This document shows, piece after piece, positions 1-8,230 of a stretch of 32,076 bases of DNA; the first letter of the stretch is position 1, and each line of letters starts with the position of its first letter. The notes beneath the pieces were generated by a model. It ran no database searches, had not been told where the DNA came from, and saw only the letters and a list, made by a program, of their open reading frames with translations. The translations under genes and the position numbers were made by a program. The DNA comes from Bacteroidales bacterium. GTDB taxonomy: Bacteria > Bacteroidota > Bacteroidia > Bacteroidales > UBA12170. The stretch spans positions 1 through 32,076 of the forward strand of contig JAOZUW010000020.1 in assembly GCA_029938465.1 (NCBI GenBank), given 5' to 3'.

Positions 1-178
1 TAACCCAGTTAGGATTAAAATAGAAACGAATTTTATTCGTAAAATAAACCTATGGTACTTCCAATCCATAGTGGTTTAGTCTAATTAATCTTTAGTATTA
101 TTCACTTTACTTATTTTTCATTTGTGTTTTTCCTAAAAAGAAGCTAATTTAGCTCAGAAGTCTTTTTATAAAAAAATT

Positions 179-940
179 ATGGATAAAGTATTATTATCGG
201 CAGCTTCGATTCAAAACTCATCAAAATCAGCAGTATTGTGTATTATTACTAAAAGCATTGGATCCACTCCAAGAAAGGCAGGATCAAAAATGTTGGTTTT
301 CTCAGATGGAAATACTCAAGGCTCTGTAGGAGGTGGTAGGATAGAGTATTTAGCTATTGAAGAGTCTAAAAAGATGATGAATACACATCAACCAAAAACT
401 ATTTCTTATGATTTGGATGCAGATGTAGGAATGCAATGTGGAGGTAAGATGAATATTTATTTTGAACCTATAAACTCAGCAAATAGATTGCTTATTTTTG
501 GTGCTGGACATATTGGGAATGTACTGGCTAAGATGGCAGTGAATTATGATTTCCAAATCATTTTAATTGACAACAGGGAGGCTGTAGTGAATGAAAAAAT
601 TCCCGAGGTGGAGTTTGTTTGTCAAGAATTTCCTGAGGCATATCATCAAATAGAATTCAGACCTAATGATTTTATTGTAGTAACTACCTATAAACATATT
701 TATGATGAGGAAATAGTTGCTTATGTTCTGCAACAACCATATGCATATTTAGGTATGATAGCTAGTAAGCGAAAAGCAGCTTTGGCCAGGAAAAAATGGT
801 TAGATCTGGGCATATCTAAAGAAAGAATTGATACTGTTTTTTCACCAATAGGTTTAGAAATGAAATGTGAAACACCAGAAGAAATTGCTTTGAGTATATT
901 ATCTCAGTTGGTAGATGAACAAAATAAGTTAAAAAAATAG
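179..940 (+). CDS. xdhC: XdhC-family molybdenum cofactor maturation protein
   Basis: XdhC/CoxF proteins bind the molybdenum cofactor, help its sulfuration and deliver it to the large subunit of xanthine-dehydrogenase-type enzymes in the cytoplasm. The 253-residue protein has the three N-terminal family motifs, SIGSTPRKAGSKM (residues 26-38), GSVGGGRIEYLA (48-59) and MQCGG (85-89, with Cys87). These are followed by a Rossmann-type C-terminal domain opening with IFGAGHIGNVLA (106-117). This is the full family layout. The next gene, the Fe-S/FAD subunit, starts three bases after the stop, so the two are surely co-transcribed. No TAnnTTTG promoter is visible in the 178 bases upstream. The substrate of the enzyme it matures (xanthine or another N-heterocycle or aldehyde) cannot be read from this gene. 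Confidence 0.93.
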   Translation: MDKVLLSAASIQNSSKSAVLCIITKSIGSTPRKAGSKMLVFSDGNTQGSVGGGRIEYLAIEESKKMMNTHQPKTISYDLDADVGMQCGGKMNIYFEPINSANRLLIFGAGHIGNVLAKMAVNYDFQIILIDNREAVVNEKIPEVEFVCQEFPEAYHQIEFRPNDFIVVTTYKHIYDEEIVAYVLQQPYAYLGMIASKRKAALARKKWLDLGISKERIDTVFSPIGLEMKCETPEEIALSILSQLVDEQNKLKK

Positions 941-943
941 CTA

Positions 944-2374
944 GTGAATAAGGATCAGCCACATATAAGATTTTTATTTAATGGTAAGCTGCAAGAGTTG
1001 TTTATTGATGATGAAAGCAGTATATCTTCACAAACTACAGTTTTAGAATGGCTTCGTTCATTGGGTAGTTATTATGGAGTAAAAGAAGGCTGTGCAGAAG
1101 GTGATTGTGGAGCATGCACGGTAGTGCTGGGTGAATTAATAAAAGGAAAAATACAATATAAAGCCGTTACTTCTTGCATTTTATTTTTACCTTATTTGCA
1201 TGGAAAACACCTCATTACTGTTGAATATCTTTCATCTGTTGATAAAGGAGAATATACTTTACATCCAATTCAGGAAATATTGGCAAAACATAATGCCAGT
1301 CAATGTGGATATTGTACACCAGGTATTGTAATGAGTTTATTTTCTTTTTATCAGAATGATAAACAAAAGGAAGATATTAATACTTCATTAAGTGGAAACT
1401 TATGTAGATGCACAGGCTACGAAAGTATTAAAAATGCGGCCCATGAGATAGTGGATTGGTCAGAAGAAAATGAACCTGAATATAAGTTTGATAAAGACCA
1501 TTTAGCCGTTTTAAAACAGATTAAAGGAGATCATTTCTTCACTACTCATTACTATCAGCCACAAAGTTTAAAAGAAGCATTAAAGATAAAAAGTGAAAAG
1601 CCAGATTTTGTGATTGTGGCGGGTGCTACGGATATGGCACTGCTAAAAACAAAAAAACAAAAAAATATTGGTGATATTCTGGATATATCTCATATCGAAG
1701 AACTAAAGAAAGTAGAGAAACGTAAAACTTATTGGGAATTTGGATCTGGAGTAAACGTGGAGGATTTAAGGTTACTAATAAGAAATGAATGGCCCGATTT
1801 TAAAGCGGTACTTGATGTTTTCGGAAGTAACCAAATACGTTCTGTAGCTACTCTTGGTGGGAATATTGGTAGTGCTTCGCCCATTGGTGATTTGCTTCCA
1901 CTATTGATGGTGCATCAGGCACAAATAATTATACAAAGTAGCCATCAGACTCGTGTAGAATCTATTGAAAGCTTAATTCAGGATTATCGCAAAACTAGTT
2001 TGTTAGCTGAAGAAATGATCACAAAAATAATTATTCCTATTGATAAAGGATGGATTTATTGGAGCGAGAAAGTAAGTAAACGTCGCCAATTGGATATCTC
2101 TTCAGTTTTAGCTTCTTTTGCTTTTCGCTTAACAAAAGATCGAAAAATTGGAGCTGTTGTTTTGGCATATGGAGGCATGGCAGCTATACCTAAGAGGGCA
2201 TCCAAAACAGAAGCGTTTTTATTGGGGAAACCATTTGTTGAAGAGAGTTTTCTTGAAGCTGCTGAAATCATCAATCATGACTATAAACCTTTGTCCGATG
2301 TTCGCTCATCTCAGAAAGCAAGGATTTTGTTAGCATCTAATTTATTAAAGAAATTTTACTATCAGAATCAATAA
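944..2374 (+). CDS. xdhA: Xanthine dehydrogenase small subunit (2Fe-2S and FAD domains)
   Basis: This is the electron-transfer subunit of a molybdenum hydroxylase. The N-terminal plant-type ferredoxin domain has Cys50, Cys55 and Cys58 (GCAEGDCGACTV). The helical second 2Fe-2S domain has QCGYCTPG (Cys121, Cys124) and GNLCRCTGY (Cys154, Cys156). The FAD-binding domain of the CO dehydrogenase flavoprotein type follows, with VAGATDM near 225-231 and TLGGNIGSASPIGD near 303-316. The layout matches bacterial XdhA, about 480 residues. The start is GTG: no ATG occurs before Met130, and the ferredoxin fold begins only a few residues after this GTG. The molybdopterin-binding subunit does not follow; the next gene is a peroxiredoxin. 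It may lie left of the window. Substrate is uncertain. Confidence 0.92.
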   Translation: MNKDQPHIRFLFNGKLQELFIDDESSISSQTTVLEWLRSLGSYYGVKEGCAEGDCGACTVVLGELIKGKIQYKAVTSCILFLPYLHGKHLITVEYLSSVDKGEYTLHPIQEILAKHNASQCGYCTPGIVMSLFSFYQNDKQKEDINTSLSGNLCRCTGYESIKNAAHEIVDWSEENEPEYKFDKDHLAVLKQIKGDHFFTTHYYQPQSLKEALKIKSEKPDFVIVAGATDMALLKTKKQKNIGDILDISHIEELKKVEKRKTYWEFGSGVNVEDLRLLIRNEWPDFKAVLDVFGSNQIRSVATLGGNIGSASPIGDLLPLLMVHQAQIIIQSSHQTRVESIESLIQDYRKTSLLAEEMITKIIIPIDKGWIYWSEKVSKRRQLDISSVLASFAFRLTKDRKIGAVVLAYGGMAAIPKRASKTEAFLLGKPFVEESFLEAAEIINHDYKPLSDVRSSQKARILLASNLLKKFYYQNQ

Positions 2375-2461
2375 GTAGAGCTGTTATGGATCAATTGTTT
2401 TGTCGTGTATAAATAGTTAAAACTTACTTCTTTTCTTATTTCTTATTTTCCTTATAATTAT

Positions 2462-2469
2462 TATATTTG
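2462..2469 (+). promoter_or_regulatory. Bacteroidota -7 promoter element for the peroxiredoxin-recA operon
   Basis: TATATTTG matches TAnnTTTG exactly and ends 18 bases before the ATG at 2488. No convincing -33 TTTG is present in the pyrimidine-rich DNA upstream. The ORF-track start at 2467 is the TTG inside this box, so it is unlikely to be used. Confidence 0.6.
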
Positions 2470-2487
2470 TATGATAAATTTTACAAT

Positions 2488-2952
2488 ATGAATGAATTGC
2501 AAATTGGTGATCAGATGCCTGATTTTAAAGGATTTGATCAGGATGGTCAGCTTATTTCATCTGACGATTATAAAGGAAAGAAATTAGTTTTGTTTTTTTA
2601 TCCTAAAGCCAGCACCCCTGGTTGTACTGCCGAATCATGTAATTTTCGTGACTATTATGCTGATTGGAAAGAGAAAGGATATCATATTATAGGCTTAAGT
2701 GCTGATAGTATTAAGCGTCAAAAGAATTTTGCTGAAAAAAATAAGCTACCTTATCCATTAATAGCTGATGAGAATAAAGAAATACTAAATGCTTTTGGTG
2801 TTTGGGGGTTGAAAAAGAACTACGGACGGGAATATGAAGGTATTTTTAGAAGTACTTTTGTAATGGATAAAGAAGGGAAAATCATTCATATTGTAAAAAA
2901 AGTAAAAACAAAAGAAGCTAGTCAGCAATTGTATAAAGATTTGAATATTTAA
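2488..2952 (+). CDS. bcp: Thioredoxin-dependent peroxiredoxin, BCP/PrxQ type
   Basis: This cytoplasmic peroxidase reduces hydrogen peroxide and organic hydroperoxides, using thioredoxin as reductant. From the chosen start it has 154 residues. The peroxidatic Cys46 lies in STPGCTAES and the resolving Cys51 in CNFRD, the five-residue spacing of atypical 2-Cys PrxQ enzymes. VLFFYPKAS and the late FRSTFVMDKEGKI strand are also family motifs. The track's start (TTG at 2467) lies inside a promoter box; the ATG at 2488 gives the usual N-terminus, MNELQIGDQMPDF. recA begins 18 bases after the stop with no terminator between, so peroxide defence and recA probably share a transcript. Confidence 0.95.
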   Translation: MNELQIGDQMPDFKGFDQDGQLISSDDYKGKKLVLFFYPKASTPGCTAESCNFRDYYADWKEKGYHIIGLSADSIKRQKNFAEKNKLPYPLIADENKEILNAFGVWGLKKNYGREYEGIFRSTFVMDKEGKIIHIVKKVKTKEASQQLYKDLNI

Positions 2953-2970
2953 AAATTTAAGATAAAGAAA

Positions 2971-3996
2971 ATGGCAAAACAAGATATTAATAAAGAAAAG
3001 CTAAAAGCATTGCAGTTAACCCTCGATAAAATGGAGAAAACCTATGGTAAGGGTGCCATTATGAGAATGGGGGAGAGTGCAGTAACCGAAATAGAACATA
3101 TTTCTACAGGATCTATAGGTTTGGATAATGCACTTGGGATAGGTGGAATTCCAAGGGGTAGAGTTGTGGAAATATATGGACCGGAATCTTCTGGTAAAAC
3201 AACATTGGCCATACATGCCATTGCCGAAGCACAAAAAGCAGGCGGTATTGCTGCTTTTATTGATGCCGAGCACGCTTTTGATCGATTCTACGCTGAGAAT
3301 TTAGGTGTAGATGTAGAAAACCTACTTATTTCACAACCTGATAATGGTGAACAAGCCTTAGAAATTGTTGATAATTTGATAAGGTCGGGTGCTATTGATA
3401 TTGTTGTCATAGATTCGGTTGCTGCACTTACACCTCGGGCTGAAATAGAAGGAGAAATGGGTGATAGTCGTATGGGCTTGCAAGCTCGTTTGATGTCGCA
3501 AGCTTTAAGGAAATTAACTTCTTCCATCAGTAAAACAAGCACAACATGTGTATTTATCAACCAATTACGTGAAAAGATTGGCGTAATGTTTGGTAATCCG
3601 GAAACTACTACTGGTGGTAATGCACTTAAGTTTTATGCCAGTGTTCGTTTAGATATTCGTAGAATAAGCGCAATAAAAGATCGTGATCAGGTAGTGGGTA
3701 ATCGTGTGAGAGTGAAAGTAGTGAAAAACAAAATTGCTCCACCTTTCCGTCAGACCGAATTTGAGATTATTTTTGGTGAAGGCATATCAAAATTGGGTGA
3801 AATTGTTGATATGGGAGTAGAGCATGGAATAGTTAAAAAAGCAGGTTCTTGGTTTAGTTATGGTGACACTAAATTAGGACAAGGTAGAGATGCTGTTAAA
3901 AATCTACTTAAAGATAATCCTGAATTAGCTGATGAGTTGGAAACAAAGATAATGACCGCTCTTAATCCAAAAGAAGAGAAATTAAATGAGGAATAA
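2971..3996 (+). CDS. recA: RecA recombinase
   Basis: RecA forms ATP-dependent filaments on single-stranded DNA, carries out strand exchange and activates the SOS response. The 341-residue protein is full length and highly conserved: Walker A GPESSGKT (residues 70-77), the FIDAEHAFD strand with the catalytic Glu, the Walker B stretch [10 protein letters not shown], and [22 protein letters not shown] covering loop L2 and its allosteric Gln. The C-terminal domain ends in an acidic tail (EEKLNEE), usual for RecA. It is the second gene of an apparent operon behind the peroxiredoxin, and its last 11 bases overlap the next gene. I saw no LexA-type operator, and the best promoter lies in front of the peroxiredoxin. 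Confidence 0.99.
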   Translation: MAKQDINKEKLKALQLTLDKMEKTYGKGAIMRMGESAVTEIEHISTGSIGLDNALGIGGIPRGRVVEIYGPESSGKTTLAIHAIAEAQKAGGIAAFIDAEHAFDRFYAENLGVDVENLLISQPDNGEQALEIVDNLIRSGAIDIVVIDSVAALTPRAEIEGEMGDSRMGLQARLMSQALRKLTSSISKTSTTCVFINQLREKIGVMFGNPETTTGGNALKFYASVRLDIRRISAIKDRDQVVGNRVRVKVVKNKIAPPFRQTEFEIIFGEGISKLGEIVDMGVEHGIVKKAGSWFSYGDTKLGQGRDAVKNLLKDNPELADELETKIMTALNPKEEKLNEE

Positions 3997-5014
3997 ATAT
4001 TTTTTCTTTCTTATCGTCTTTAGTTTTGTTATCTCCTTTAGTTGTAATAACAGTAATACTAAAAGTGATAATAATGAAAGAACAGACTCGGAATTGATGC
4101 AGTCAGACCCAATGGCTGCATTCAATATATTAAACGAGCAAATAAAAGAAGAGCCTAAAAATGCTCAGTTATATAATCAAAGAGCTAATTTTTTCTTGTT
4201 GGCTGGTCAAGCAAATAGTGCTTTGGCCGATGTTAATATGGCGCTTCAATTAGATAGTCTCAATGCGAATATCTGGGTGACTCTAGCCGATGTATATTTT
4301 GAAAAAGAACGTTTTGTGGATAGCAGAGAAGTCTTGAAGAAATCTTTAGAGATAGACCCTAATAATACTTCAGCTCTTTTAAAACTAGCTCGCTTATATC
4401 TTATCTATCGAGAGTATAATATCTCAATGGCTTATCTTGATCGTGCATTATATGAAGATCCTATTCTTGTAGATGCATTTCATTTGAAAGCGGTGATAAT
4501 GATAGAACAAGGGGATACTACTGCTGCTATATTAAGTTACCAAAAAGCAGTGGATATAAATCCTGAGTTTTATGATGCTTGGATAGGCTTAGGAATACTA
4601 TATAGCGCTAAAGGAAATCCACTTGCCGAACAGTATTATATAAATGCAGTGAATATTGATACTAATAATACACATGCGATTTATATTTTGGCCCTGTATT
4701 ATCAACAAAATAATCAGTTGGGTTTGGCTGAAGAAAAATACCGAACTATAATAAGGAAAGAAGTGAATGAAAATGCCTGGTATAACCTTGGGTATATTAA
4801 CCTTGTTTACAGAGAAAATTATAATGAAGCTATTTCATGTTTTCAGAAAGCGCTTAATATTAATCCGGATTATAATGATGCTCTTTTTAATTTAGCGTTA
4901 TCATTGGAAATGAGTGGTGACAAAGAAGATGCACGTCTTATTTATTTAGAGTTATTAAAAAAAGTCCCAAATCATACAGCGGCTTTGGAACAGATTAATA
5001 ATTTGAATAATTAA
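3986..5014 (+). CDS. TPR-repeat lipoprotein
   Basis: A probable envelope protein of 342 residues. It opens with Lys4 and a hydrophobic stretch ending in SFSC, so Cys20 is a plausible lipidation site, although serine at -3 is not the classic lipobox. A polar Asn/Ser/Asp linker follows. The rest is a run of about eight tetratricopeptide repeats, seen in units such as [34 protein letters not shown] and [17 protein letters not shown], with alternating small and aromatic helix positions. TPR arrays act as protein-binding scaffolds; no catalytic motif is seen. It starts inside recA (11-base overlap), so translation is probably coupled. No functional link to recombination is evident. Confidence 0.88.
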   Translation: MRNKYFFFLIVFSFVISFSCNNSNTKSDNNERTDSELMQSDPMAAFNILNEQIKEEPKNAQLYNQRANFFLLAGQANSALADVNMALQLDSLNANIWVTLADVYFEKERFVDSREVLKKSLEIDPNNTSALLKLARLYLIYREYNISMAYLDRALYEDPILVDAFHLKAVIMIEQGDTTAAILSYQKAVDINPEFYDAWIGLGILYSAKGNPLAEQYYINAVNIDTNNTHAIYILALYYQQNNQLGLAEEKYRTIIRKEVNENAWYNLGYINLVYRENYNEAISCFQKALNINPDYNDALFNLALSLEMSGDKEDARLIYLELLKKVPNHTAALEQINNLNN

Positions 5015-5027
5015 ATCTAGTGTAGTG

Positions 5028-5369
5028 TTAGCTATAATTATTTACCAAATCTCTTAGCTCAATAACAAGCTTATCTAAGGGTGATATAAGATGTTCAAGA
5101 GCATCCTCAATATCAGGGATTTCTCTAGTTATACATTTTTGTTCAAAAGCAATAGTTTGTGCAACAGATTCTGGGTCGAAAAAATGGGCGGTGACCCCTT
5201 TTAAACTATGTGCATTTCTTAGTAAGTGAGTTATGTCATTTTCTTGTATATTCTTTCTTATTTCATCCATCCTTTCAGGATATTCCTGAATATACAATTC
5301 GATAATTTCTTCGATAATTTCTTTATCAAATACTTTATAGTTTTCGGCAAATTTAGCCTTGTCGATCAT
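5028..5369 (-). CDS. Histidine phosphotransfer (Hpt) domain protein
   Basis: A stand-alone phosphorelay carrier. From the chosen start it has 113 residues, almost all one Hpt four-helix domain. The phosphorylatable His54 lies in RNAHSLKGVTAHF, a clear match to the Hpt signature. There are no membrane segments and no kinase or receiver domain. The track's start (TTG at 5399) falls inside a TAnnTTTG promoter box, so the internal ATG (MIDKAKFAENY) is preferred. It lies just downstream of the feo genes on the same strand but has its own promoter motif, so it is probably expressed separately. Cognate partners are unknown; the two receiver proteins at 22.8-25.2 kb are candidates by class only. Confidence 0.9.
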   Translation of the reverse strand: MIDKAKFAENYKVFDKEIIEEIIELYIQEYPERMDEIRKNIQENDITHLLRNAHSLKGVTAHFFDPESVAQTIAFEQKCITREIPDIEDALEHLISPLDKLVIELRDLVNNYS

Positions 5370-5396
5370 ATGAGTTTTGTTAGTAGTAAATCGGGG

Positions 5397-5404
5397 CAAA
5401 ACTA
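5397..5404 (-). promoter_or_regulatory. -7 promoter element for the Hpt gene
   Basis: Read on the minus strand this is TAGTTTTG, an exact TAnnTTTG match, 27 bases upstream of the chosen ATG. The upstream DNA is a run of T on this strand, with no clear -33 box. Confidence 0.5.
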
Positions 5405-5429
5405 CAAAAAAAAAGGAGAAAATCTAGCT

Positions 5430-5639
5430 TTAACTTGCTTGGGAAGCAGTTTTTTCAGAATTGGTATTGAGCTTTGATAAAGGGTTAAATGCACAAGCGT
5501 CGCAAGATCCAACTGAACAAGTGGAGCAGGCCGAGTTGTTTTCGCTTTCTTTAAAGACATCAAAAAAATGAATAAGCTTATAAAAGAATATCCCAAAACT
5601 GATGATCAAGATGATATATGCTGTTATTTCTTGTAACAT
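5430..5639 (-). CDS. FeoB-associated Cys-rich membrane protein
   Basis: A 69-residue protein starting one base after the feoB stop. It has one N-terminal membrane helix (ITAYIILIISFGIFFY, about residues 5-20) and a compact cysteine cluster, CSTCSVGSCDAC (four cysteines at about 38-49), then a polar tail. Small one-helix proteins with this cluster next to feoB form a recognised family, thought to help FeoB function or handle ferrous iron at the inner membrane; the exact role is not established. The position, helix and cysteine pattern make the call firm despite the short length. An overlapping minus-strand ORF (5402-5596) is a shadow in another frame. Confidence 0.85.
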   Translation of the reverse strand: MLQEITAYIILIISFGIFFYKLIHFFDVFKESENNSACSTCSVGSCDACAFNPLSKLNTNSEKTASQAS

Positions 5640-5640
5640 A

Positions 5641-8124
5641 TTAAAAGATTAGGTGCCCGATTTGATTAACTAAAAATGCAAATATCCAAGCTAAACCTGT
5701 AGTGTAAACAATCATAAAAGCAGCCCATTTCCAGCTCCCTGATTCTTTTTTAATAGCTGCTACAGTAGCAATACAAGGAAAATATATCAAAACAAATATA
5801 AGAAAGGCAAAGGCAATGATAGGATCAAAAACTTTCTCTCCTTTTTTCTCACCCGATTTATACGTTTCTTCTAGTAAGCGATTTTGTAAACTTCCTGATT
5901 CCTGATTTGGATCGCTCTGGTATAAAACTCCTAAGGTGCTCACAACAATCTCTTTAGCGCTAGCTCCTGCAATTAAACTTACAGTCATTTTCCAGTCGAA
6001 CCCCAGTGGTTGCATAATGGGTTGTAAACTTTTACCTAAAAGACCTAAATAGCTATTTTCTTGAAGTTCAGCTGCTTTTTCTTTTTCTAAAACAGAGATA
6101 TTATCATTTAGTATTTTCAAATTTTCAGAGGATTGAATGGTTTTTTCTTGTTCCTGAGAAATCAATTGGTCATAGTTTTTACTAAAGTCTATATCACGAG
6201 GAAAATAGCTTAAAGCCCAAATTATAATACTTGCAATTAGAATGATACCCCCCATTTTATGCAAATATTGTCTGCCCTTATACCACATATGTTTAATAGA
6301 ATTCCTTAGAGTGGGGACTCTATAGGGTGGTAGTTCCATAACAAAGGGTGATTCTGCTGATCTAAATAGTGTTTTCTTGAAAAGAATAGCTACAAGTATT
6401 GCTAAAGCAATGCCAATGCCATAAATAGTAAATAGCATTGTGCCTGGGTGTTCTGGGAAAAAGGCTCCAATAATCACTAAATATACTGGTAGTCGGGCAG
6501 AACAGGATATGAAAGGATTAATTAGCATGGTTAGTAAGCGATCATTCCTATTTTCAATAGTACGAGTAGCCATAATAGCCGGAACATTACATCCAAAACC
6601 CATTAAAAGAGGAATGAATGAGCGTCCATGCAAGCCAATATTATGCATTAGCTTATCCATTATAAAGGCTACTCTAGCCATATATCCGGTATCTTCCATC
6701 AGGCTAATAAAGAAGAAAAGGATAAGGATATTGGGTAGGAAAACGATTACGCCACCAACACCACCGATAATACCATCAATAAGTAAATCTTTTAGAATAC
6801 CATTACTCATAAAATCTGATAAAAAATTGCTGAGTAAAACCACACCGGTTTCTATCCATTCCATTGGGTATTGACCAATGTAAAAAGTAGAATAAAACAT
6901 CAACCACATAAAGGCTAAAAATATGGGGAAAGCAAAAACTTTATTCAATAAAAAGGTATCAATAATGTTTATTTTTTCCCATTTTTCACTTCGACCTGGC
7001 TTTAGTGTTTCCTTTAAGGCACCACCAATAAAAGCATATCTGGCATCTGCAACTACAGTTTCAGGCTCATCATTTAATTCAGATTTAAGACTTTCTTGTT
7101 CCTTTTCTTTACAATCAAAGATTTCTTTTGCATTATAGAGATCTTTTATTCTTTCAATTGATTGTTTATCATTTTCTAATAGCTTAAGGGCCAAAAACCG
7201 GCTACTCACTAAGTCTGTTAGGGAGTAATTTTTCCGATCTTTTATATGAGTTTGAATATTTGAAATGGAATGCTCTAATGTTTTTCCATAGTTGATATGT
7301 ATATGACGAACAGTGGGGTTTTTATCTTCATAAACCTCAATAATAGTATCGAAAAGCTCCTTAATTCCTTTTCCTTTAGAGCCAACAGTTGGCACCATAG
7401 GTATACCAATCATTTTCCCCAAATTTTGATAATCAAAATGATCTCCTTTAGCTTCTAGTTCATCATACATATTTAAAGCTATCACAACTTTTATATCCAT
7501 ATCGATAAGTTGTGTTGTGAGGAATAAATTCCTTTCTAAGTTAGAAGAATCAATAACATTGATAACAATGTCTGGGATTTCTTTGAAGATATAATTCCTT
7601 ACATAAAGCTCTTCTGGAGTGTAATGAGTTATAGAATAAGTTCCTGGTAGGTCAACAATATTGAATAAATACCCGTTTTGATAAAAATGTGCCTCTTTGG
7701 CATCAACAGTTACTCCGCTATAATTACCTACATGCTCTTTTGAATGACTGGCAAAATTATAAAGACTGGTTTTCCCTGAATTGGGATTACCTACCATAGC
7801 CACATTGATGATTTTATCTTTTCTGACAAAGCCTTTTTTTTGCCCATTGCCTTCGGTCATTCCAAAATAATTAGGATTTCGCATACGACCGGGCTCATCT
7901 TCCATGATTACATCTATAAGAGCAGCTTCTTGATGTCGTAAAGAGACATCATAGCCCATGATGGAATACTCTATTGGATCTTTTAAAGGAGCTTTTTTTA
8001 GTGTGGTGATTTTTTTTCCAACAACAAAACCCATTTCAATAATGCGGTTTCTAAAGGCTCCGCGCCCACGGACTTTTACAATTATGGCACTTTCGCCTTG
8101 TTGTAATTCAGATAAGGTTTTCAT
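5641..8124 (-). CDS. feoB: Ferrous iron transporter, FeoA-FeoB fusion
   Basis: The main inner-membrane GTPase transporter for ferrous iron. The 827-residue protein joins an SH3-like FeoA domain (about residues 1-75) to FeoB, a fusion common in Bacteroidota. The G domain shows G1 GNPNSGKTS (112-120), G2 GVT (137-139), G3 DLPG (158-161), G4 NMYD (218-221) and a G5-like VGSKGKG (247-253). A charged helical linker (about 270-390) leads into the membrane part with both gate motifs, GFGCNVPAI (Cys512) and ISCSARLPVY (Cys541). A Glu/Lys-rich insert near 670-700 separates two later helices. The Cys-rich partner gene follows after one base. No operator for an iron regulator was recognised. Confidence 0.97.
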   Translation of the reverse strand: MKTLSELQQGESAIIVKVRGRGAFRNRIIEMGFVVGKKITTLKKAPLKDPIEYSIMGYDVSLRHQEAALIDVIMEDEPGRMRNPNYFGMTEGNGQKKGFVRKDKIINVAMVGNPNSGKTSLYNFASHSKEHVGNYSGVTVDAKEAHFYQNGYLFNIVDLPGTYSITHYTPEELYVRNYIFKEIPDIVINVIDSSNLERNLFLTTQLIDMDIKVVIALNMYDELEAKGDHFDYQNLGKMIGIPMVPTVGSKGKGIKELFDTIIEVYEDKNPTVRHIHINYGKTLEHSISNIQTHIKDRKNYSLTDLVSSRFLALKLLENDKQSIERIKDLYNAKEIFDCKEKEQESLKSELNDEPETVVADARYAFIGGALKETLKPGRSEKWEKINIIDTFLLNKVFAFPIFLAFMWLMFYSTFYIGQYPMEWIETGVVLLSNFLSDFMSNGILKDLLIDGIIGGVGGVIVFLPNILILFFFISLMEDTGYMARVAFIMDKLMHNIGLHGRSFIPLLMGFGCNVPAIMATRTIENRNDRLLTMLINPFISCSARLPVYLVIIGAFFPEHPGTMLFTIYGIGIALAILVAILFKKTLFRSAESPFVMELPPYRVPTLRNSIKHMWYKGRQYLHKMGGIILIASIIIWALSYFPRDIDFSKNYDQLISQEQEKTIQSSENLKILNDNISVLEKEKAAELQENSYLGLLGKSLQPIMQPLGFDWKMTVSLIAGASAKEIVVSTLGVLYQSDPNQESGSLQNRLLEETYKSGEKKGEKVFDPIIAFAFLIFVLIYFPCIATVAAIKKESGSWKWAAFMIVYTTGLAWIFAFLVNQIGHLIF

Positions 8125-8142
8125 AAATCATTGTTGATTTTG

Positions 8143-8150
8143 CAAAGATA
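8143..8150 (-). promoter_or_regulatory. -7 promoter element for the feo operon
   Basis: TATCTTTG on the minus strand, an exact TAnnTTTG match, 18 bases upstream of the feoAB start codon. No -33 TTTG is seen at normal spacing, which would fit a promoter needing an activator or one that is weak without help. Confidence 0.55.
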
Positions 8151-8230
8151 ATCTGAATTAATTGATTTATACTGTTGCCTTTACAAAATACCTAATAATG
8201 GGGATGGATTAGAGAGACGCCATATAAAAG

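Noticed and set aside
26-71. Short inverted repeats ACGAA/TTCGT and CTATGG/CCATAG upstream of xdhC
   Set aside because: Arms of five and six bases in AT-rich DNA are common, and no promoter or riboswitch features accompany them.
2148-2333. 61-codon ORF inside the Xdh small subunit gene
   Set aside because: Out-of-frame shadow of a well supported gene.
5402-5596. 64-codon minus-strand ORF overlapping the Cys-rich gene
   Set aside because: It is another frame of the FeoB-associated protein, which has the helix and cysteine motif; this one has no recognisable feature.
6440-6874. 144-codon plus-strand ORF opposite feoB
   Set aside because: It is fully antisense to the membrane domain of FeoB, has Lys/Ile/Ser-rich low-complexity sequence, and shows no family motif or promoter.
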